A stretch of 64,000 nt of DNA from Halarcobacter sp. (lineage in GTDB: Bacteria; Campylobacterota; Campylobacteria; Campylobacterales; Arcobacteraceae): positions 1 to 64,000 of the forward strand of contig NZ_OY780939.1 of NCBI RefSeq assembly GCF_963675975.1, written 5' to 3'. Positions 19,744 through 30,009 of the stretch are shown piece by piece. Position 1 is the first letter of the stretch. Each line of letters opens with the position of its first letter. The notes under the pieces are model-generated. The model worked only from the letters and a program-made list of their open reading frames with translations. It had not been told where the DNA came from and did not search any database. The position numbers were made by a program, and so were the translations under genes.

Positions 19744-20535
19744 ACTTTTTACTGTAAAAAGTCTAAGTCCTTGACCTTTTTGCTCTTTTACTTCATTTGT
19801 AAATCCTGCTTTTGAAAATAGCATTACCTCATCAGGTACTATATCTAAAGTTTCACACAACTCTTTTAATCTTGTAATTTCTGTTTTTTTCATCTTTGAG
19901 TTTGTATATCTACATGAACCTATTATGATTTTACCACTTTGAGTTTGTGCTAATAGCTCTATTTGATTATCACTTTCATCCCAATATCTTCCTATATCTT
20001 CTATCTCATCTTCACTAAAGATTGTTTTTACATACTCATGACAAAGTTGTTCAAAAACCAAATTCATAAACTCATTTTGATAATTATTAAATCTTTCAAA
20101 ACACTCATCATACTCTTCTCTAGCTATTCCTCTATATAAAGGTGAAACAAAAGCAAACCAAAATCTTAAAAATGGAGCAGTAAAAAGTAGTTTATCTGCT
20201 ACTTCATTCTCTTCAAATTGATTTGTTAAAAAGTCCAATGAAGTTTCCGTATGAATTATATTTAACTCTTCTAGTTCATAAAGACTTTTAATCCCCTCTG
20301 CATACTCTATATCTGCTCTTTTAAAAGCTGAATTTACTCTTCTGTCACCTAAGGCTATACCTGTTAATATTTTATGATACGGAGCACTGTTTTTTGTAAG
20401 TTTTGCGATACTATCTTGAATCGCATAATATTCATCTAAAATATGTCTTATTATCAATGTTCTTAAGGGTTTTGTTGTATCTATTTTTACATCAAGACCA
20501 CCAAATACTGCAAAATAGTTTAAAGCTGTTTGCAT
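19720..20535 (-). CDS. Stand-alone DUF234 protein
   Basis: A 271-residue cytoplasmic protein that looks like the C-terminal half of archaeal/bacterial AAA-type ATPases with DUF234: a winged-helix-like N-terminal part, then FTAPFLRFWFAFVSPLYRGI (about residues 117-136), FMNLVFEQLCHEYV and IELLAQTQSGKIIIGSCRY, resembling a nuclease-like fold. No P-loop ATPase is encoded upstream. The annotated start is the first ATG, but an in-frame open stretch continues upstream to about 20600 with coding-like composition, preceded by AAAAGG and a TAA; it contains no ATG, GTG or TTG. The true start may be non-standard, or the original start may have been lost. Confidence 0.6.
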   Translation of the reverse strand: MQTALNYFAVFGGLDVKIDTTKPLRTLIIRHILDEYYAIQDSIAKLTKNSAPYHKILTGIALGDRRVNSAFKRADIEYAEGIKSLYELEELNIIHTETSLDFLTNQFEENEVADKLLFTAPFLRFWFAFVSPLYRGIAREEYDECFERFNNYQNEFMNLVFEQLCHEYVKTIFSEDEIEDIGRYWDESDNQIELLAQTQSGKIIIGSCRYTNSKMKKTEITRLKELCETLDIVPDEVMLFSKAGFTNEVKEQKGQGLRLFTVKSLKGLLIV

Positions 20536-20644
20536 ATCTTTTGGTTTATTAGTTTCACAAAATATTTGAAACTGTTCTTTTAGTGTTTTGTCATTTTGTA
20601 TGATGGGAAAACCTTTTTATTTTTTTGAAGTATAACATAAAATA

Positions 20645-21091
20645 CTATAGATATTTTTGTAAGAAAGCATTTAAAGAATTTGCAAAACTCTGTACATCAT
20701 TTTTTGAAAAGGGTTTTGGTCCTTTTGTTATCTCTCCACTATCTCTTATCTCTTGCATCAAATTTCTTATTGCTAGAAACTGTTTTATATTATCTTCTGT
20801 GTATAACTCACCTCTGTGGTCTATTGCATGAGCTTGTTTTTCAATAACTCTGTTAGCTAAAGGGATATCTGCTGTTATAACCAAATCGCCCTCTTCTAAG
20901 AGTTCAACTATTTTATTATCTGCTTCATCAGCTCCTTGTTCAACTATTTCATAGTTTATAAAAGAGCTTTTTCCTATATTGATTTTTTTATTTGAGATAA
21001 CTTGTGTTTTAAGAGAAACTCTTTCAATCGCTCTTAAAACAACAGGTTTTAAAAGATTTGGAAATGCATCACCATCTATATATAAAGTCAT
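20645..21091 (-). CDS. YaiI/YqxD family (DUF188) protein
   Basis: A 148-residue protein of the YaiI/YqxD family, which has a PIN-like fold. Visible family features: LYIDGDAFPN at the N-terminus (an acidic DGD site), VITADIPLANRVIEK (about residues 70-84) and DHRGELYTEDNI. Biochemical role not established. It overlaps ywbE by 4 bases (ATGA), so the two are coupled. Confidence 0.85.
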   Translation of the reverse strand: MTLYIDGDAFPNLLKPVVLRAIERVSLKTQVISNKKINIGKSSFINYEIVEQGADEADNKIVELLEEGDLVITADIPLANRVIEKQAHAIDHRGELYTEDNIKQFLAIRNLMQEIRDSGEITKGPKPFSKNDVQSFANSLNAFLQKYL

Positions 21092-21276
21092 AAAATCTCT
21101 TGAACACGTCCAACTTGACCATCTTGAAGTCTAACTTTTATTCCGTGAGGATGTGTAGGAGAATTTGTTAATATATTTTTAACTATCCCTTGAGTTAATT
21201 TACCCGTTCTTTGGTCTTGTTTTAAAACTATATTTACTTTTTGACCTTGTTTTATATTAAACCTTTTTCTATGCAT
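21088..21276 (-). CDS. YwbE family protein
   Basis: A 62-residue protein of the YwbE/DUF2196 family: RFNIKQGQKVNIVLKQDQRTGKLTQGIVKNILTN followed in this family by the SxxHPHGIKVRLxxGxVGRV pattern, seen here as PTHPHGIKVRLQDGQVGRVQ. It has a small beta-barrel character and may bind nucleic acid, but the function is not known. It overlaps the genes on both sides, so the three belong to one transcript. Confidence 0.82.
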   Translation of the reverse strand: MHRKRFNIKQGQKVNIVLKQDQRTGKLTQGIVKNILTNSPTHPHGIKVRLQDGQVGRVQEIL

Positions 21277-21754
21277 TATAGTTTAATGCCTTTTTTGCTT
21301 CATTTAGGTTATAAAAAAATATTGTTTTGAAAGCAAAAGTTGCTTTTGTTTTCTTCTCTTCACTAGTATCTAAAATAGGAAAAGAAAAACTCTCATTTTC
21401 ATTCTCTTTTGATTCAAATGTAATAGTAACTGATTTTAAAGTTCTCATCATATTCATAGTAGTTTTATACTCTTTTGGACTTGTGCCATTTAGCATATCA
21501 CCATTTTTTTCTTCTCTTCTTATTGCCTCAAAAAGTGCTGTAAATGTATCTTTGAACATAGCCTTACTAAGTGTTACTTTTACATTTGATGTGTGAAATG
21601 CACCTGTTTTATTTAATAGTGGATTAGGTTTAATATCTCTAATATCTTCAATCATCTTTAGAAAAGGGTTTTTACCACCTAAAACCTTACTATAATTATC
21701 AAAATCTAAACTAAGTTGTTCTTTTATTGATACATCAAGTTTGTTAAAATCCAT
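21269..21754 (-). CDS. Hypothetical protein, 161 residues
   Basis: I do not recognise this protein. It is soluble, mixed alpha/beta, with no signal peptide or membrane segment and no obvious catalytic motif. The N-terminal third is helical (QLSLDFDNYSKVLGG), and the C-terminal part alternates charged and aromatic strands (SVTITFESKEN, ATFAFKTIFFYN). It is the first gene of a three-gene overlapping unit with ywbE and yaiI (8-base overlap with ywbE), which is good evidence that it is real. Confidence 0.6.
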   Translation of the reverse strand: MDFNKLDVSIKEQLSLDFDNYSKVLGGKNPFLKMIEDIRDIKPNPLLNKTGAFHTSNVKVTLSKAMFKDTFTALFEAIRREEKNGDMLNGTSPKEYKTTMNMMRTLKSVTITFESKENENESFSFPILDTSEEKKTKATFAFKTIFFYNLNEAKKALNYNA

Positions 21755-21850
21755 AATTCTCCATTCTTTTATTATAAATATATTTAATTATCTAAAAACA
21801 CATTTTATCTAAAATCTGAGTATTTGTATCAATATTTAAAATTTTATTTC

Positions 21851-21876
21851 AAGAAAAGGTAAAAATACCTTTTCTT
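21851..21876 (-). terminator. Terminator after the second chemoreceptor gene
   Basis: Perfect 11-bp stem AAGAAAAGGTA/TACCTTTTCTT with loop TTTT on the minus strand; the 5' arm overlaps the stop codon. The following tract (GAAATAAAATTTT) is only moderately T-rich. Confidence 0.6.
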
Positions 21877-23998
21877 ATTCTTTTCTAAATTGTTTTGTAC
21901 TTACGTTTTGGATTATATTTTGAGCGATGTTTGAAGTATCATTTGAGATTTGCTGTGTTTGATTTGCTACATTTGCATTCTCTTGAGTTCTTGAATCAAG
22001 TTTTGCTACAGCATCATTTATCTGTTCAATACCTTGTTTTTGTTCCTTAGAAGCACTTTCAATTTGAGCAATTAATTCAGTGGTTTTATTGATATTTTCA
22101 TTCAACACAGAATATCCACTAATCATTTGGTCAGCATTTTTCTTACCAGTATCAGTTTTAATTGTTGCATTCTCAACAAGCTCTTTAATCTCTTTTGCTG
22201 CTTCTGCACTTCTTGAAGCTAGGTTTCTAACCTCTTGAGCAACTACAGCGAACCCTTTACCAGCTTCTCCTGCTGTTGCTGCTTCAACTGCTGCATTAAG
22301 AGACAAAATATTTGTTTGGAAAGCAATTTGGTCAATTACTGTGATTGATTCAGCAATTGCTGTTGTTTGTTCATTAATCTCATTCATAGACTCAACTGTT
22401 ATTTTAGCTAGTTTTTGTCCATCATTAATTGAAGCCAATAAAGTATTAGAATACTGTGCCATTTGAGAGATATTTTGTGTTGTTTCAATAATAGTTGAAG
22501 TAATCTCTTCAAGTGATGCTGATGTTTCTTCAAGTGATGCAGCTGTTTCATTTGACGATTTATTTAATACATCCACATTTTCTAAAAGTTGTTTTGCATT
22601 TTTTTCTAAAACCTGACCTAAGTTATAGTTTTCTTGCAACATCTCATTGATAATATCACATAGTCCATTCAAGCCTTGAGACACTTTACCATTAGCATTT
22701 GGTATATTCTCCACAAAGTTAAATTTTGAGTACTCATCTAAAGAGTTAAGAATAGTATTTATGTCACTATTAACATTTTTACTGATTGTTTTAATCATCT
22801 CATTTAAAATATCTTTTAATTCATTTAAAGATTTATTTGAAGATTCTTTTACTACTTGAACATCAAGTTTACCTGCTTGGATTTTATTTACTACACTTTT
22901 AACATCTTCAATTAAAACTCTATCTTTATCGATATTTACTTTTACACTCTCTATCTCGGCATCAATTTTCTTTGCCATATTTCCAAACTCATCATTTGTA
23001 TTTATATTCAACATTGAAACACTATTTGTTTCCCCTTTTAAATATGTAAAGAAACCGTTAAGTCCCTCTTCTAGAGTTTTAAGAGGGTTAAGAAGTTTTC
23101 TTAATAGAAAATATATCATCAATAAAATGATAATCAAAAGTACTACATAAAGAACTATTTCTGTATAGATGCCTTTTTTTATCTCTTTAAAGATTACATC
23201 TTTTTCTATCTCTACAACTAAATACCAAGATGAAAAAGGAACTTTACTATAAGAAACAAGCTTTGATATACCATTGTCTTTTGTGTCCGTAAACTTATCA
23301 TTTTCTTCTGTTCTTATTTGTTCAAAGAGTTTACTTGGTTTTTTTAACAGTTCTTTATTTTTATGGATTAAAGTTGTACCATCACTTGATAAAAGGTAAG
23401 CCAATCCAGTCTCACCTAAATCAAGATTTAATATCTCATTTACAACTGTATCTAAAAAGATATTTGCACCAACAACCCCTACAAGTTTCCCATCTACAGT
23501 GTATGGAGCAAAAACTGTAATAACTAGTTTTTTGGTTGTATTATCAACAAAAGGTTCTGTTACACCTTTACCTTGTATTTTTTTTGATTTTTTATACCAA
23601 GGTCTAAGTCTTGCATCATAATTCATAGTAGCAATACTTTTTAAACTACCATCAAACTTGATTAAGTCGCCACTATCCTCTAAACCTAAATACATACTTG
23701 CAAAATCCCCCGATTTTTTTCCAAGCATTAATTGGTCTATCAAAACTTGATTTTCTATAGTCAAGTTTTCATTTTTTATCATCTCTACAACAGATGAAAC
23801 TACCTGCATTTTTGACTCTAAATAATCATTAATAAACTTAGAAGTCTCTTTTGCTATTGTAAGTTGATCATGTTGAACTAAATTGTACTCTGATTCAAAC
23901 TTATTAGAAGTATTGTAAAATCCTAAGATAAGGAATGAACATGAGATACTAATAAGTAGTAGTACGAGAAGCTTTGATTTTATGCTAGACAGTTTCAT
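21875..23998 (-). CDS. Methyl-accepting chemotaxis protein with dCache sensor
   Basis: A 707-residue transmembrane chemoreceptor. TM1 (about residues 8-28) is followed by a periplasmic dCache_1-type sensor (about 35-270; landmarks [45 protein letters not shown]), TM2 (about 278-300), a HAMP-like linker and a signalling hairpin whose tip is almost identical to that of the receptor at 6721-9615. The start is set at 23998 because AAGGGG lies six bases upstream; a longer reading from 24049 lacks such a site. dCache_1 receptors often bind amino acids, but the ligand is unknown here. Unlike the other receptor it has no CheR-binding pentapeptide and no CZB domain. Confidence 0.92.
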   Translation of the reverse strand: MKLSSIKSKLLVLLLISISCSFLILGFYNTSNKFESEYNLVQHDQLTIAKETSKFINDYLESKMQVVSSVVEMIKNENLTIENQVLIDQLMLGKKSGDFASMYLGLEDSGDLIKFDGSLKSIATMNYDARLRPWYKKSKKIQGKGVTEPFVDNTTKKLVITVFAPYTVDGKLVGVVGANIFLDTVVNEILNLDLGETGLAYLLSSDGTTLIHKNKELLKKPSKLFEQIRTEENDKFTDTKDNGISKLVSYSKVPFSSWYLVVEIEKDVIFKEIKKGIYTEIVLYVVLLIIILLMIYFLLRKLLNPLKTLEEGLNGFFTYLKGETNSVSMLNINTNDEFGNMAKKIDAEIESVKVNIDKDRVLIEDVKSVVNKIQAGKLDVQVVKESSNKSLNELKDILNEMIKTISKNVNSDINTILNSLDEYSKFNFVENIPNANGKVSQGLNGLCDIINEMLQENYNLGQVLEKNAKQLLENVDVLNKSSNETAASLEETSASLEEITSTIIETTQNISQMAQYSNTLLASINDGQKLAKITVESMNEINEQTTAIAESITVIDQIAFQTNILSLNAAVEAATAGEAGKGFAVVAQEVRNLASRSAEAAKEIKELVENATIKTDTGKKNADQMISGYSVLNENINKTTELIAQIESASKEQKQGIEQINDAVAKLDSRTQENANVANQTQQISNDTSNIAQNIIQNVSTKQFRKE

Positions 23999-24101
23999 AA
24001 TTTCCCCTTTGTATTTACTTTTTTTCATTTTATATTTTATATGTGTCATAAAGATGACAAAAGTAACAATAGTAACATTTTAAATGAAACTTAATTAAAT
24101 C

Positions 24102-26855
24102 TTACTTTCTTTTGTATAATACAATTACAAACGCAGCTCCAAAATATTTTTCTCCCATATAAGTGAACTCTTCATTTTTAGCTTCAATTATTCCCTGATG
24201 TCTTTCTCTAATGATTTTATCACTCATAGATAATCCAAGCCCTGTACCAACAGATTGGTCTTTTGTAGTAAAATATGGTTCAAATACCCTTTTGATTATA
24301 TTTTCATCTATACCACCACCATTATCTAAAATTTTGATTTCTATAGCATTCTCTTCTATTTTTTTTGTGGATATAAAAAGATATCTTTTTGAATCATTTT
24401 GATTTAATTCTTTTAATTTATCTTTTGCATTATTAATGATATTAATAAAAGCTTGACTCAATTCATTTTTATTTCCTTTTATTGTTAAATCACTTTCATA
24501 TTGTTTTACAACTTCAATATAGTTTCCTTTTATGGAAGCTATAGTTAGACCTAAAGCACTACCTAATGCATCTTTTACACTAACAGCTTGCTTGTGGACA
24601 TCCACTTTTATAAAATTTCTAAAATCATCAATTGTTTTAGACAAATAATCTGCTTGTTTTATAATTTGTTCAGAAAAATCTTGAATCTCTTCATCTTTTA
24701 TCTCTTGTTTTAAATCAACTTTCAACGCCATACCACTTGCACTTGTAGTAATAATACTTAAAGGTTGTCGCCATTGATGGGCAATATTTCCTATCATTTC
24801 ACCAATAGATGCTAATTTTGATTGGGATTCTAACAGTTTAACTGAAGTCACATCTTTTGCTGTAATTAGTATTCTATTTCTATCTGATAATAAAGTAATT
24901 GAAAGATTGATTGTTATTATCTTATTGTCTTTACCTATAAATGATTTTTCAAAATTATTAAAATGACCTTTTTGCATAACCTTTTTAAATATTCTTCTCA
25001 TATTCTCTTTTTGCTTATCAATAATAAAATCTAAAAAGTTCCTACCTAACAACTCCTCTTTGGGATAAGATAAAATATTTAAATACGCCAAATTTAAATC
25101 CAATATATTTAAATCTAAATCCAAAATCCCTATACCATCTTTGCTATATCTAAATATCGCCTCAAATTCATCTTTTTGTTTTTTTAATTGTTTTTTAGAT
25201 TTTGATAATAAAAAATTTATTCTTTTTATCTCTTTATTTGTCCTTTTTAAAACTAAAAACCTCCAGAATCCCAAAGCAATCAACAATGACATTCCAGCTA
25301 AAATTTGAAATATAAAATTATAATCAAATACTTTTTCAACTTTTACTGCTGTCCAGTTATTAACTATTGAGTTTAATTTTGTTGGAGAAAGCGTTTTTAT
25401 AGTCTTTTGTAAAATTGAAGCTAAAACTGTATCATCTTTTTGTGAGGCCATGCTAATTTGCAAAGGCTTAAGTAATCTTCCAATTATTTTTAAATCATCA
25501 TAAGATTGTTTTGCAATTTGAAATTTTGCGATAGGATATAAAGTAAGATGGATATAAACCTCACCAGTTTTTACTAAATTTAACCCCTCTTCTATGCTAT
25601 TTACTCCAACTATTTCTATAGAGGGATGGTTCTGTTTTAACTCTTTGATCAATGATGTATATGCTATAACTGAGATTTTTTTACCTTCTAACTCAGATAA
25701 ATCAGAAAAAAAATCTTTATTAGACTTTCCTATTGCAACGTAGGGTATCTCAAGAAAAGGTTGAGTTAACAAAAAGTTTTCATTGTTTTTTTCAGAATAC
25801 TCAACAGTAGGTAAAACATCACATTTTTTATCTTCTAAATTATTAAAAGTTTCATTGAAATTTTTGCTTTCAACAATATCAAAACTCAAATTTGTATTGT
25901 TTTCTATCTCTTTTAAAATATCAGAAACTATCCCCGTTGCTTTGTTATTTTTAATATCACTAAAAGTTGTTAAGCCAGGAAGAATACACATTTTAATTTT
26001 TTCTTTTGTATCTAAATAGTTTTGTTCATTGATTGTAAAGATAAGTTGAGATTCTTTTTTTGAACCAAACCACTTTTCTTGAATTTTTTCTAAAGTTTTT
26101 ATATCTAAATTGATATATGCTTTATTTAATATGGAAATTAATATTGATTCCTCTTTTAATGCTGCAAAATAGTATTTATCTAACTCTTTATCATCATTTT
26201 GTATTACTTGATTAGAAATTTTGAGATTCGAATAACCATATTTCTTCATATAATAGTTTGCAATATTTTTATCATTTAAAACAGCATCAACCTCACCTAT
26301 AGAAAGAGCATTTAACTTTTGTTTTAAATCTTTAAAATATACTTTTTCTATTTGCGGATATTTATTTAAAAACAACTCCTCTAACCACCCCTTGGTAACA
26401 GCAACTTTTTTCCCAAATAAATCTTCAACTTTATTTATGTGTTCACTCTCTTTTCTAACAATATAAACATTTTCTCCTACTAAATAAGCATAAGAAAAAT
26501 CAAAAAATTTTTCTCTGTTTTTATTTTTATAAAGGGTATGCATTAAATCAATTTCCCCATTATGTAAACTTTCTAAAAGTTTTGTCCAAGGCATAGTTTT
26601 ATATTCAACTTTTAAACCTAAACTTTTTGTTAAAATATTTAATAAATCTATAGAATATCCAGTAGGAACCCCTGCAAGTGTAAAATCCATCGGCTCATAA
26701 TCAAATTCACTTGAAGCAATAATTGTTTTTTTGTTTTTTATATAGTTTATTTCACTAGTAGTTAAGAATTTTTTGACATTAGAATCTATTTTATATATAT
26801 CATTTGAGAAGAGAGATGTTATGAAAAATGATAAAATCAATATAATCTTATTCAT
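24102..26855 (-). CDS. BvgS-like sensor histidine kinase with two periplasmic binding domains
   Basis: A 917-residue membrane kinase. A signal peptide leads into two tandem SBP_bac_3-type (Venus-flytrap) domains (about residues 30-270 and 285-505; landmarks FDYEPMDFTLAGVPTGYSID and FFDFSYAYLVGE in the first). A TM segment lies near 515-535, a PAS domain about 560-680, and a kinase core with H-box GNIAHQWRQPLS (about residue 700), N-box INIINNAKDKL, DNGGGI and TGLGLSM. No receiver domain and no response regulator gene is adjacent, so its partner is unknown. The start was taken at 26855 because GAGGA lies 7 bases upstream of that ATG. It probably senses an amino acid or similar solute. Confidence 0.88.
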   Translation of the reverse strand: MNKIILILSFFITSLFSNDIYKIDSNVKKFLTTSEINYIKNKKTIIASSEFDYEPMDFTLAGVPTGYSIDLLNILTKSLGLKVEYKTMPWTKLLESLHNGEIDLMHTLYKNKNREKFFDFSYAYLVGENVYIVRKESEHINKVEDLFGKKVAVTKGWLEELFLNKYPQIEKVYFKDLKQKLNALSIGEVDAVLNDKNIANYYMKKYGYSNLKISNQVIQNDDKELDKYYFAALKEESILISILNKAYINLDIKTLEKIQEKWFGSKKESQLIFTINEQNYLDTKEKIKMCILPGLTTFSDIKNNKATGIVSDILKEIENNTNLSFDIVESKNFNETFNNLEDKKCDVLPTVEYSEKNNENFLLTQPFLEIPYVAIGKSNKDFFSDLSELEGKKISVIAYTSLIKELKQNHPSIEIVGVNSIEEGLNLVKTGEVYIHLTLYPIAKFQIAKQSYDDLKIIGRLLKPLQISMASQKDDTVLASILQKTIKTLSPTKLNSIVNNWTAVKVEKVFDYNFIFQILAGMSLLIALGFWRFLVLKRTNKEIKRINFLLSKSKKQLKKQKDEFEAIFRYSKDGIGILDLDLNILDLNLAYLNILSYPKEELLGRNFLDFIIDKQKENMRRIFKKVMQKGHFNNFEKSFIGKDNKIITINLSITLLSDRNRILITAKDVTSVKLLESQSKLASIGEMIGNIAHQWRQPLSIITTSASGMALKVDLKQEIKDEEIQDFSEQIIKQADYLSKTIDDFRNFIKVDVHKQAVSVKDALGSALGLTIASIKGNYIEVVKQYESDLTIKGNKNELSQAFINIINNAKDKLKELNQNDSKRYLFISTKKIEENAIEIKILDNGGGIDENIIKRVFEPYFTTKDQSVGTGLGLSMSDKIIRERHQGIIEAKNEEFTYMGEKYFGAAFVIVLYKRK

Positions 26856-27020
26856 GTCATATCCTCGCATGCTATTATAAAAATAATTTTTATAATGGCT
26901 TTGATTATAATTTTACAATACAATACTTATCATACAATTAAGCAAAAAAACTAATTGATATAATCTCTCTTATAAAAATAGAAGTAGTTTTAATATAAAA
27001 TTCCCAAACAAAGGCTAAAC

Positions 27021-27773
27021 ATGATAAATCTAAATTATAAAGTAATAGGTAAAGGTGAAAAAAAAGTTTTATTTTTACATGAATTAATGGGAGATTGTAG
27101 AAATTATGAACCAATGTTTCCTTTTTTGGATAAAGAAAACTTTACATATATTTTCATAGATTTAAGAGGTTATGGTTTATCAAAAAATATAGAAGGCGAA
27201 TATAATTTAGAAGAGGCTTCAACAGATGTAATAAACTTAATATCAAAATTAAATTTTGATGAAGTTATTCTTGCTGCACACTCAATGTCAACTATGATTG
27301 CTCAAAGAGTAGCACTTATTGAACCAAAAGTAAAAAAGCTAATTTTAACTACTCCAATATCTGCTTCAGGGATAAAGGTTCCTGAAATACAAAAGAAAAG
27401 TTTAATTAGAAAAATGAGTGAAAACAAAAGAGCAGTAGAACAAATAGTTATAAGTTCAAGTAGAAGATATAATCAAACTTGGAGAGACTATAGAATAGAT
27501 ATGGGATACAATTCCTCTTTAAGTGAAGCTAGAGCTTCGTATATGAATATGTATCTAAATACTACTGAGATAGAAAATGAGATAAATGAAAATATTGAAG
27601 TTACTATAATTATTGGGAAAAATGATTCTGCAGTTTTTTCAAAAAAAGAAACAGAAAAAAATTTTTCAAAATATAAAAATATAAATATCATCGAATGCCA
27701 AGAAGCAGGACATTATCCTATGATAGAATGTCCAGTATTTTTTGCTACACAAATAGAAAACTCTTGTAAATAG
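27021..27773 (+). CDS. Alpha/beta hydrolase
   Basis: A 250-residue alpha/beta-hydrolase-fold protein. The oxyanion region is FLHELMGDCRNYEP, the nucleophile elbow is AAHSMST (serine at about residue 92), an acidic residue lies in the IIGKNDSAV segment, and the catalytic His is in EAGHYPMIE near the C-terminus. The canonical G-x-S-x-G elbow is here A-H-S-M-S, a conservative variant. Probably a cytoplasmic esterase or related enzyme; the substrate is unknown. It begins a plus-strand group with an MFS transporter and a phosphodiesterase-like protein. Confidence 0.82.
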   Translation: MINLNYKVIGKGEKKVLFLHELMGDCRNYEPMFPFLDKENFTYIFIDLRGYGLSKNIEGEYNLEEASTDVINLISKLNFDEVILAAHSMSTMIAQRVALIEPKVKKLILTTPISASGIKVPEIQKKSLIRKMSENKRAVEQIVISSSRRYNQTWRDYRIDMGYNSSLSEARASYMNMYLNTTEIENEINENIEVTIIIGKNDSAVFSKKETEKNFSKYKNINIIECQEAGHYPMIECPVFFATQIENSCK

Positions 27774-27865
27774 ATATTAATCATTTTTTTAAGTAAAAGG
27801 TAAACTTTTTTTACTAAAATTCCCAAATAGTTGTATATACTATCAATAAAAACTAAAGAGACTTA

Positions 27866-29011
27866 ATGACTAAACAACTTTTCCCCTTAGCACTTGGTGG
27901 TTTGGGTATCGGAACAACAGAATTTGTAATTATGGGATTATTACCAGATATAGCAAATAATATAGATGTAACTATTCCTACAGCAGGACACCTTATATCT
28001 TCATACGCTTTTGGAGTAGTTATTGGAGCTCCAATTCTTGTTGCACTTAGTGCAAAATTTCCACCAAAAAATATTTTAATTGCTTTAATGGTACTTTTTA
28101 CAATATTTAATTTTTTATCTACAATTGCACCTGATTACTATACTTTGATGTTATCTAGATTTTTAAGTGGGCTTCCACATGGGGCATTTTTTGGTGTTGG
28201 AACAGTAGTTGCCTCAAAACTTGCCAAAGAGGGTAAGTCTGCCCAAGCTATTGCTTCCATGTTTACAGGACTAACCTTAGCAAACTTAGCCATGGTTCCA
28301 CTTGTTACTTTTATAGGGCATCATCTTCATTGGAGATATGCTTTTGGTATTGTTTCCCTCATAGGTATTATTACCATATTCTTTTTATATAAATGGCTTC
28401 CAAAACAAAAACCTCTAAGAACAGTAACTTTTAAAGAGGAATTAGAGTTTTTTAAAACAATAAAAGCTTGGCATATTTTAACTATTGTTTCTATTGGTTT
28501 TGGTGGTTTATTTGCTTGGTTTAGTTATATTGCACCACTATTAATCCATGTATCAGATTTTAATGAGGGAAGTGTTTCTTATCTTATGATTATTGCTGGA
28601 GCTGGAATGGTTGTAGGAAATATTTTTGGAGGATACTTAGCCGATAAAAAAAACCCAATTCTTGCTTGTATTTTGCTACTTTCTATGATGGTGACATCTT
28701 TGATATTGGTATTTTTGCTTTCAGATAGTAAAATAATATCAATAATCTTAACATTTATCTGTGGAGCTTTAGCTATGTCTATTAGTTCTCCAATTAATAT
28801 GATTATGTTAAAAAGTGCAAAACACTCTGAAATGCTTGGAGCTGCTTTTTTACAAGCTGCTTTTAATGTCTCAAATACTTTAGGTGCTTTCTTTGGAGGG
28901 ATACCTTTAGTTTTAGGATTTAGTTATAGCTCTCCAGCGCTAGTCGGAGCTGGTATGGCAACATTTGGTGTAGTACTTTGTATCTTGTTTTTTAGGAAAT
29001 ATAAACTTTAA
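27866..29011 (+). CDS. MFS transporter, AraJ-like
   Basis: A 381-residue twelve-helix major facilitator superfamily transporter. The N-terminus (LALGGLGIGTTEFVIMGLLPDIA) and loop LSRFLSGLPHGAFFGVGTVVAS match the AraJ/YdhP drug-proton antiporter subgroup. It is probably an exporter; the substrate is unknown. Its TAA overlaps the ATG of the next gene (TAATG at 29009-29013), so translation is coupled. Confidence 0.87.
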   Translation: MTKQLFPLALGGLGIGTTEFVIMGLLPDIANNIDVTIPTAGHLISSYAFGVVIGAPILVALSAKFPPKNILIALMVLFTIFNFLSTIAPDYYTLMLSRFLSGLPHGAFFGVGTVVASKLAKEGKSAQAIASMFTGLTLANLAMVPLVTFIGHHLHWRYAFGIVSLIGIITIFFLYKWLPKQKPLRTVTFKEELEFFKTIKAWHILTIVSIGFGGLFAWFSYIAPLLIHVSDFNEGSVSYLMIIAGAGMVVGNIFGGYLADKKNPILACILLLSMMVTSLILVFLLSDSKIISIILTFICGALAMSISSPINMIMLKSAKHSEMLGAAFLQAAFNVSNTLGAFFGGIPLVLGFSYSSPALVGAGMATFGVVLCILFFRKYKL

Positions 29012-30009
29012 TGAATTTAAGAGTAGGAACATTTAATCTTTTTCAATTTTGTGCACCACCTTTTGCTTGGTATATAAAAAAAGATAAATTTAATGAAAAT
29101 GAATGGCAAAAGAAAAAAGAGTGGATAAAAAACACTTTACTTGAGATGGATTGTGATATTGTAGGTTTTCAAGAGGTTTTCTCACAAGAGGAGCTTGAAA
29201 ACCTAGTTAAAGAACTAGGTTTTAATCATTTTATTACAGTTGATAAACCAAAAATCCAAAACAACAAAAAAGTATTTACCTCTACAACTCTAGCCTTGGC
29301 TTCAAAATACCCAATTAAAGAGATACAAAAAGTAAAACCCCATGGACAAAGTATTTTAAAATATAAGTTTGAGGGACACTTTCGTTTTTCAAGATTTCCA
29401 ATAAAAGCCTTAATTGAATTGCCAAACAAAAAAGATATTACAGTTTATGTAAACCATTTTAAATCAAATAGATTAAATGAATTTGAATATATTTTTAATA
29501 AAAACACAACTTTAAAAGAGAAAAAACAAAAAGTATTAGAAGCTTTAGAAAATAAATATTCCCCTGCTTTAAAACAAAGATTGTGTGAAACCTCATCTTT
29601 ATATTATGATTTTAGAAGAACAAAAACACCTATTATTTGTATGTGCGATTTAAATGATAAAGAATACTCTTTATCAATAGATGTTCTAACAAATACTGCT
29701 TATCATCAAGATTTAGATAAAGATTACAATCTTCTATTTGATGCATATTATTTATGTGATAAAAAACCATATAATCCCCATCCTGAAAAAAAGATAGAAA
29801 GAACTCCTACAAGCTATTTTCAATCTATTGGAAATGTAATAGATTATATTTTTGTATCAAAAGAGTTTAATAAAAGATCAAAAGCCTCTATTGGTAAAAT
29901 CTCATCTTATGAAGTTCTTGATAAGCATTTAAAAGACAATAAAAATGGCTCTTTAATACAAAGTGACCATGCCCCTGTGGTTTGTGAAATCACTTTTAAT
30001 AATCTTTAG
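29011..30009 (+). CDS. Endonuclease/exonuclease/phosphatase family protein
   Basis: A 332-residue member of the EEP (DNase I-like) metal-dependent phosphodiesterase superfamily. Visible catalytic landmarks are VGTFNLFQF at the N-terminus, GFQEVF (metal-binding Glu), VNHFKS, CMCDLND (Asp/Asn pair) and QSDHAPV (catalytic Asp-His) near the C-terminus. No signal peptide, so probably cytoplasmic. Substrate could be nucleic acid, a phospholipid or another phosphodiester. Coupled to the MFS gene upstream, and its last 14 bases overlap the end of sigZ on the other strand. Confidence 0.85.
   Translation: MNLRVGTFNLFQFCAPPFAWYIKKDKFNENEWQKKKEWIKNTLLEMDCDIVGFQEVFSQEELENLVKELGFNHFITVDKPKIQNNKKVFTSTTLALASKYPIKEIQKVKPHGQSILKYKFEGHFRFSRFPIKALIELPNKKDITVYVNHFKSNRLNEFEYIFNKNTTLKEKKQKVLEALENKYSPALKQRLCETSSLYYDFRRTKTPIICMCDLNDKEYSLSIDVLTNTAYHQDLDKDYNLLFDAYYLCDKKPYNPHPEKKIERTPTSYFQSIGNVIDYIFVSKEFNKRSKASIGKISSYEVLDKHLKDNKNGSLIQSDHAPVVCEITFNNL

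Noticed and set aside
21875-23998. The two chemoreceptors as recent duplicates
   Set aside because: Only the signalling tip is nearly identical, as in most receptors of one genome; sensor domains and C-termini differ.
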